From NCBI GenBank assembly GCA_026119935.1, contig JALRMH010000073.1, positions 59,737 through 123,736 of the forward strand: DNA of 64,000 nucleotides, read 5' to 3'. The translations under genes were made by a program, and so were the position numbers. This DNA comes from Endothia cerciana. Lineage: Eukaryota; Ascomycota; Sordariomycetes; Diaporthales; Cryphonectriaceae. The notes beneath the pieces are model-generated. The model was not told the origin of the DNA. It saw only the letters and a list, made by a program, of their open reading frames with translations, and ran no database searches. Shown one piece after another: positions 58,143 through 64,000 of the stretch; the stretch's first letter is position 1; each line of letters opens with the position of its first letter.

Positions 58143-61100
58143 GGTGATGGCTTGAGAGAGCCGGGACGAGAGGGGCGAGTGGGTGCGACCTGGTTGATGC
58201 ACTCCCTGTTCGGTCAGGTCTTCGAGAGCAGGAATGATGCAGAGCGACCTGACTCCAGGGTACTGCATGCTTACCAGTGGCTTACGTACGGGGGATGACT
58301 AAGCACCGACGCGGCATCTACCATTCACCCAGACCTCTTCCAAACCACCCACCCCCCCTTTTCTCTCTCTCTCCCTCTCTCACACACAGAACAAGCCCAA
58401 GACGAGTGAGGAAAGGATTTCTCGAATCTCTTGCCCCTTGCTCTGCAACTCCAACTGTCTACCATTCACTGTTCTTCTGCTCCTCTGCTTGATACTAGCG
58501 TGTAGCTCTGCGAGAACACGTAGAGCACCTGCACCTATAAATGCAGTGTCGGGTGCGCCACGAAATGAAGCATCAAGTGACTGGGAGAGAAATACCAACA
58601 CACGCTTCCTGAGTCAAATGAGCTCGAGTCCTTTGAAAATGGACTCCCTGGACAAGGTTATAAAGAATGTTAGCGAACAGAAAGGTGACCTATTTTCGTA
58701 AACAATCCTCTCTTCCTTCCATTTCCCGCATTATCTAGGGGGGAACCGAACAGGCTATGATGTGCTCCCAATCCATCTTTGTCTCGTCAAGAATTTATCT
58801 TCCCGAGCAGTTGAATCCGTAAGCGTCGGTTACTCAGGGTCTGTGGCCGGCCCTGCCCAGGAACGATGCACTCCATAGACACGCAGCGTATATTAGTAGA
58901 TTGTGGAGATCAGTCGATCCCCTCCCTTCAGCCCAGGCTACAAGAAATGGCAGTTGCCGTCTCTATTTTCCTGGCTTTTTCTAGAACAACGAACCCTAGA
59001 CTGTGGCAAAGGATCGGATGGGCCAGCGATCTGTTCCAAGGTTGTTCTTGGACTCAGCCTCCTTTCCCATGGGTCCGCATGGGAGTTCCCGACGTCGCAT
59101 CGCTTGAGGCGCCAAATCGGGGACTACCAAACGACGCTCACTCAACAAGTCAGATCCTCATATGGGCCTCCAAAGCGAACCAAAGGTTCTCGACAGCTTT
59201 TCAGTCAGCTCCCAATAGTGATAATAATAATGAGATGGCAATTAGCCAAATCAGCCCTGGAATGCAAAGATGTAGGTACAATCTACGTCTTAGGCTGTGA
59301 GCCGACGTTGGGAGCAACCATCATCCAAGGCACAGACCCCTCTTGGTTGGTAAAACTCATCCTGTTTGGATCGATGCTCAAAGGTACATATGGGGTCCTG
59401 ACCTCTTGGCAGATTCGGAATTTCTGACGACATTCAGGCTCCTTTATCCCGGGCGCGCTTTGATATCCCACATTAAATTCATCGGACGATACGGCCAACG
59501 CGAGCGTGGCTGCCCCACCTACAGGCCCAGCTACTGCGACGCTAGATGGCCGGCGTGGGCAAGAAGAAGAAAGCGTCCAGTCTGCTGCTCAAGGTGCTAG
59601 CAAGAAGATGAAGTCTCGTAGTATCCTGGCTAACTTGAAGTGATAGGTGCTGCAGCTTGAGAGACTGCTGTTTAGAAAACGATTGTTTGAGCGTCGTGCA
59701 TCAGGGGTTTGGTCTATGGAGACGGGGTTTGAACGGTGCTGGATGCCTCTTCATGTACACATACAGCAGAGACCTGATGCTCTGGTGGACAATGCATTAA
59801 TGCGAATTTCATGGCTCAATGTATGCATACCTGCGAAACCAGACTCACTCAGTGCGTGATTTTCCGCTCAGCTTCTGCTACGTAGCTCATGAAGTCGCGT
59901 TGATGTCCAATCCCAGGCAAGATATTGTAGATGTCCAAAACTCGGGTTCTAGATGAGAAGATTCTTAAAGAGATATATGAGCAGGATAGAAGAGGTGTTC
60001 CACCTGAAACTTGATCAATTGGGCAAGATCATAGCAGCGGCAAGAGGGAGGGAAAAGGAAAGAAGAGGGGAGGGTTTTGGAGGATTCAGTACACATATTC
60101 CTCGAGCCGCTCACGTGTCAACCCACGCTATTGCGGTAGTCAGGCCTTTTGGTCCGACTTCTATATGCTTCGGTTCCAAAGTAGTTGCCTTGCTCTGTTG
60201 TTACCTAGGACAAATCCTCGTATAAAACTTGCTCTCCTCCACAAATCTCGCCCACTTTCCCCTCTCCTCCCCTAAGAATTATAATATTGCTGCATCGGGA
60301 TGTACCCCGGCAGTAGTCTATGTGTCCTTAGCTATCTGCAGTAGAAAATATGGCGAGGCGATTTCCTCTTCCCGCAGCAGCCAGCAGTGACTATTCGAGT
60401 CGGTATAGCCGAACCGTCGCGATAGTCGGCACAGTCCTGTATATCTAGATCGCGCTGCGAGGAGCCTATGCGATGCTTCTCTTTTAAGAAGCGAGAGAGG
60501 CTTCCTAGTCACGACGTGGGGGCCCACGCCTCGATATCTTATCAGCGACCAGCCTTCAAAATCTCTCCTTCCCAGATCTTTCGGGTTGCGTTTTGCCCAA
60601 GAGACTGTTGCCTTATATGGGCCTGGTGGCTCCATCAAAGCACCTTGCCTCGCGAGTATATTCGCAGCCTCGTTGCCCTTTATACTTATGTGACTGATGA
60701 TCCACTTTACCGTGGCTGCTGGCGCGTGGCTACCTGGGTAGCCACCATGGCCTGGGATGACTCCGGCGGTGTCCTATTGAGGCCGTCTACGACTTGTCAA
60801 TACCGTTTCCAGAGCGACTCACTCCAGATGGAGTAATTGCGGGCGGCGCAAAATACCACGCCACAAGCCCACGGTATGTCGAGATTTACAGGCGAAATGC
60901 ACACGAAATGCGACATCTGGAAGTCTCAAGGCCATATTTCCACCCGAGGTGGTCTGTCAGTCGGCCGAATCTGAGCCCGAGGTTGGAACGGACAGCTGGC
61001 CATCGGCCCACTCGAGCTGATTGCCGACAGGACAGGCCACGCCCCTGGACTCTTCTCGGTTCCTTTGGGCATCGTATCAGCCTTGACACCATGGCATGAC

Positions 61101-61145
61101 CTCCGGCTTCTGCATCTATTCTACAGCCAAGCAGCAGCAAAGACC
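58143..61145. other. Intergenic region between divergent cactin and HET-domain genes
   Basis: About 3 kb with no supported gene. CT-rich DNA at 58360-58390 lies just upstream of cactin. A frame around 59500-59620 (Arg/Lys-rich end, GRRRKRP-like) might be a fragment of something but cannot be assigned. Confidence 0.45.
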
Positions 61146-63347
61146 ATGTCGAGTGATGGCATCTCAGTACCGAGTGCCGCAGACCAGCGACCTGAATGTG
61201 GGCAGGTCGGCGACGACCCAAAGTCCCACCGACGAGTCCCCGTTATTAACCTGCCGCATCGCTGGGACGAAAACGGAGTCCTGGTCCCAGGAAGTGCTCC
61301 AAAGGAATGTCATGTTTGCCATTGGGACGGCGAGCCTAGGAACTTCTTCTACCACTCTGTTTCGGCAAACGATCTGACGCGCAAAGACTGGGAAGCAGCA
61401 CCGGGTGACTGCGCTTATTGCCAGCTCAGGCGTGCGATCTTAGAGGAGGTGCCTCATGATGAGGGCAAGCCCATGAAAGACCTAGATCACTTCCAGAGCC
61501 TTTCGCCTGGCTACACATGTGTCTATCTTGATGAGGTAGAGGGAGAAACGCAGCTTTTCTTCATGCCCTCCGATTTCCCCGAGTCATACATGGACGAATA
61601 CCTGTTCACAAGACGTCACATGGCGAATGGTCCTTCTCTGGGTGAAGGGTCATGGCGGTGGGCGCAGGGCAATATCACAGACTGCCTACGGTCACACGAA
61701 CTATGTCGACCGCAACAAGACTGCTCGTTCTTGCCCCTCCGCCTGATCAACGTTGAATCAGATGACACGAGTTTGGATGTGAGGCTCCAGTCAAGTGTGG
61801 AAATACCCCCTGGGTCCGCGTACGTGGCGCTGAGCTACTGCTGGGGAGACCACAAGCCGAAATGTATGACAACCCCCGCCACCCTAGGTGATAATATGAC
61901 GAGAATACCATGGGACTCGCTGCCGGCTACTTTCCAGGACGCCGTCAGCTTTACGCGAGGCCTCGGAGTGAATTATCTATGGATCGACAGCATGTGCATA
62001 GTTCAAGGCGACAAGCAGGACTGGAATCACGAGTCCGGCAGGATGTTTCACGTCTACAGGAACTCGTACGTGACGTTAGCGGCGCTCTTTGGGCAAGACA
62101 GCGCCACCGGGCTGCGCAACACATCCATCGAGGGGCGCTCAAGATTACTCGCTGAATTACGCCTCGGTGACGAGACCTGCCCCCTATATATACGCCCTGG
62201 CCACTATCTCGACGGATCAAATGGGGACCTCATGGAGGGCGAGGGCAAGCCTCAGAAGTATCCGCTGCTGGGTCGAGCCTGGACTTATCAAGAACGCATC
62301 GTGTCACCTCGAGTTCTCTTTTTCACGGAGAGCGAGGTGATATTCCAATGCCTCGAAAACGTCGAGTGCGAATGTGGCGAGGCGGAGCAGCTCAAGAAAG
62401 GCTGGAGGATCCGAAATCTTGGTAACCGGCTCAAGAAGACCGAAATTGCCAAGATCACCCAGAAGAGGCCTTCAACGGCAATTTCTGCAGGCCAGAAGGA
62501 CGAGGAACGTCGCAAACTTACTCTTCGCAAGATGGAAATGCAATGGAGGGAGGTTGTCGTGGGCGAGTTCACGGTTCTGAATGTCACTATGCCACAGGAC
62601 AGGTTGCCTGCCCTGGGTGCCGTCGCCGAGCAGTTTCAACAGGCCCGTCCAGGACAAAGGTATTTGGCAGGCCTTTGGTCGGGCTCCCTGCTCACGGATC
62701 TGTGCTGGACGTGCGCCGCCACACTCTACACAAAGTCCAAGAAAGTACTCGAGAGGCCCTTTTCTCTTCCTACGTGGTCGTGGGCCTCGTTGCAGAGCGG
62801 TGTCTACTATGGCTGCGGATACCATGACATGGAGATGATTGAGGTGGCGGAAGTCGTCGACGCCAGGTGTGACTATGTTGGAGGCAACCCCTTCGGTGTC
62901 CTCGTGAGCAGTACATTGATCCTGCGTGGCAAAATGCTCAGGTGCTTGCTTGAATGGGAGGACCGGGAAGACCTCACGGAATGCAACCTCTCTTTCCTTA
63001 CTGGGGAGCGCTGGACGGGCTTCAGCCGTGTGGATAATCATAGCTGCGGGTTCCTGATAACCATGGACCACGACCATGACGGCTACCAGAGTCTTCCCAA
63101 TCAGCAGGAGGTTTATGTTTTCGAGGTCCTGAGATATAGATACGGCAGCCGGGAGCGTCCGTGGCGGGAGTTCTTGATCTTGCGCCTTGAGGACTATGGG
63201 AATCAAGTATACACGAGGGGAGGCGTTGTGAATTTTTTGGACTCGGACATAACAGACGACGATGGATGGCAGGATATGCTTCCCGAAGGCCACTTTGAGA
63301 GGATCTTTGAGGAGCAAAGCGTGATGGAGACGATTGAACTTCGCTAG
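61146..63347 (+). CDS. HET-domain (heterokaryon incompatibility) protein
   Basis: HET proteins act in fungal allorecognition and programmed cell death, but most family members, including this one, have no assigned partner. It is a single exon of 733 residues. The start at 61146 (ACCATGTCG) follows an in-frame but poorly supported extension. Two CxxC pairs (CHVC about residue 56, CAYC about 90) lie near the N-terminus. The HET domain occupies about 222-370 with its three signature blocks: AYVALSYCWGD, the segment WDSLPATFQDAVSFTRGLGV leading to YLWIDSMCIVQ, and RMFHVYRNSYVTLAALFG; later blocks are GRAWTYQERIVSPRVLFF and LPTWSWASL. No NACHT, ankyrin or WD40 partner domain is fused, so it is the common stand-alone HET architecture. 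It lies within 700 nt of what looks like a contig end. Confidence 0.93.
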   Translation: MSSDGISVPSAADQRPECGQVGDDPKSHRRVPVINLPHRWDENGVLVPGSAPKECHVCHWDGEPRNFFYHSVSANDLTRKDWEAAPGDCAYCQLRRAILEEVPHDEGKPMKDLDHFQSLSPGYTCVYLDEVEGETQLFFMPSDFPESYMDEYLFTRRHMANGPSLGEGSWRWAQGNITDCLRSHELCRPQQDCSFLPLRLINVESDDTSLDVRLQSSVEIPPGSAYVALSYCWGDHKPKCMTTPATLGDNMTRIPWDSLPATFQDAVSFTRGLGVNYLWIDSMCIVQGDKQDWNHESGRMFHVYRNSYVTLAALFGQDSATGLRNTSIEGRSRLLAELRLGDETCPLYIRPGHYLDGSNGDLMEGEGKPQKYPLLGRAWTYQERIVSPRVLFFTESEVIFQCLENVECECGEAEQLKKGWRIRNLGNRLKKTEIAKITQKRPSTAISAGQKDEERRKLTLRKMEMQWREVVVGEFTVLNVTMPQDRLPALGAVAEQFQQARPGQRYLAGLWSGSLLTDLCWTCAATLYTKSKKVLERPFSLPTWSWASLQSGVYYGCGYHDMEMIEVAEVVDARCDYVGGNPFGVLVSSTLILRGKMLRCLLEWEDREDLTECNLSFLTGERWTGFSRVDNHSCGFLITMDHDHDGYQSLPNQQEVYVFEVLRYRYGSRERPWREFLILRLEDYGNQVYTRGGVVNFLDSDITDDDGWQDMLPEGHFERIFEEQSVMETIELR

Positions 63348-63634
63348 AACACAGCGGCTGTGCGCTGAGCCATCTTACCGCACAGCTATACCTTTATTGG
63401 TAAGAAATAAGGACGTGATGGAGCCAGACTAGAAAAGACAGGCTTGGATTAGAAAATGATTGTGCGCAGGAAAGAGCCCACGAAAGTCTGAGTGTTATTA
63501 TAGCTGTTTCAACAACTTGCTGTTGTGGCACTATCTGCTTATTATCGCTGGGTCTTTGACTTAGTGACCTAAAGAGGGGGGGGGGGGGGAAGGGTTCACA
63601 TCATCGAGAAACGAGGATTATATAAATAGATATA

Positions 63635-63665
<31 letters not shown>

Positions 63666-63910
63666 GAGGTAGCAACAACAGCAGGGGTTACCTACTTACT
63701 TACCTACCTGCCCACCCACCACATGGGCAAGGGACAGTGCTAACCTGCCGACCTGCGTTGAGCCGTGCCCAAAGAATCACGGACCGTCGCAAAGACCACC
63801 GGCCTGAACACCCGGGGGAGGGGGGGGGGGGCGGCCTACGATGCCGAACGCAGCAGCACCACCAGGGAAGCTCAACAGCCACCCAGCACGCTGGCGCCCT
63901 ACGTCGAGCG

Positions 63911-63911
<1 letters not shown>
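63348..63911. other. 3' flank of the HET gene, rich in simple sequence
   Basis: No gene. Contains G14 at 63576-63589, the CATA repeat at 63634-63664, TACC/CCAC repeats to about 63722 and G12 at 63820-63831. Confidence 0.6.
63634..63664. repeat. (CATA)n microsatellite
   Basis: About seven tandem CATA units following TATATA sequence. Confidence 0.9.

Positions 63912-63993
<82 letters not shown>
63912..63993. repeat. 82-nt poly-G run, probable sequencing/assembly artefact
   Basis: An uninterrupted G run of 82 nt followed only by CGGGCGG to the end of the window. This is far longer than any other homopolymer here (19 at most). It resembles the no-signal poly-G produced by two-colour Illumina chemistry being assembled into a contig end, rather than genomic DNA. 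Confidence 0.8.
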
Positions 63994-64000
63994 CGGGCGG

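Noticed and set aside
60478..60498. Hairpin GCTTCTC...GAAGC
   Set aside because: Stem of only about five bases and no further structure or repeat copy; likely chance.
1..64000. CRISPR arrays, rRNA genes, operons, bacterial ribosome-binding sites
   Set aside because: The sequence is eukaryotic with spliced monocistronic genes; no such structures are seen.

Overview
The window looks like nuclear DNA of a filamentous ascomycete (Pezizomycotina, most like Sordariomycetes). The evidence is short introns (about 50-90 nt, mostly GT-AG, some with a CTGAC-type branch site), monocistronic genes on both strands, GC-rich coding sequence, a HET-domain gene, an F-box leucine-rich gene of the expanded fungal type, GPI-anchored Ser/Thr-rich wall proteins, and a secreted cell-wall-degrading enzyme set. 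No rRNA, tRNA, CRISPR array or intact transposon was recognised.

Layout. 1-1329 (-): 5' part of an ENT3-type epsin, cut by the window edge. 3341-4738 (+): cyclophilin with a predicted mitochondrial leader and an internal second start. 5553-6746 (-): RNA polymerase III subunit RPC6/Rpc34. 7880-10618 (-): secreted family 2 glycoside hydrolase. 11994-12695 (+): nicotinamidase. 14057-15215 (+): F-box gene broken by a stop codon and a one-base frameshift. 17086-19229 (+): 14-TM DHA2-type MFS exporter. 20302-21528 (+): CE1 acetylxylan/feruloyl-type esterase. 23059-23857 (+): GPI-anchored Ser/Thr-rich wall protein. 27450-31027 (+): HMG-CoA reductase. 32777-34116 (+): GPI-anchored cupredoxin. 34627-36529 (-): STI1/Hop co-chaperone. 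39640-40677 (+): disordered basic protein with an XLF/Nej1-like tail. 40858-43158 (-): GH28 exo-polygalacturonase. 43159-51824: 8.7 kb with no gene I can support. 51825-54002 (-): forkhead transcription factor. 56375-58142 (-): cactin, with two tiny terminal exons. 61146-63347 (+): HET-domain protein. 63912-63993: 82-nt poly-G run that looks like a sequencing or assembly artefact at a contig end.

Most genes are unlinked housekeeping functions: trafficking, Pol III, NAD salvage, sterol synthesis, chaperoning, splicing. Between them lie secreted carbohydrate-active enzymes (GH2, CE1, GH28) and cell-surface proteins, which fits a plant-associated or plant-litter lifestyle. No metabolic gene cluster and no convincing new multi-gene system is visible.

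The most unusual signals are at gene-structure level: frequent G/C homopolymers that also sit as sense-strand C-tracts in introns, stop-free introns of length 3n, a GC-AG intron, micro-exons, dual starts in the cyclophilin and the twice-broken F-box gene. Exon boundaries were worked out by hand from splice signals and family conservation. They are predictions without transcript support.
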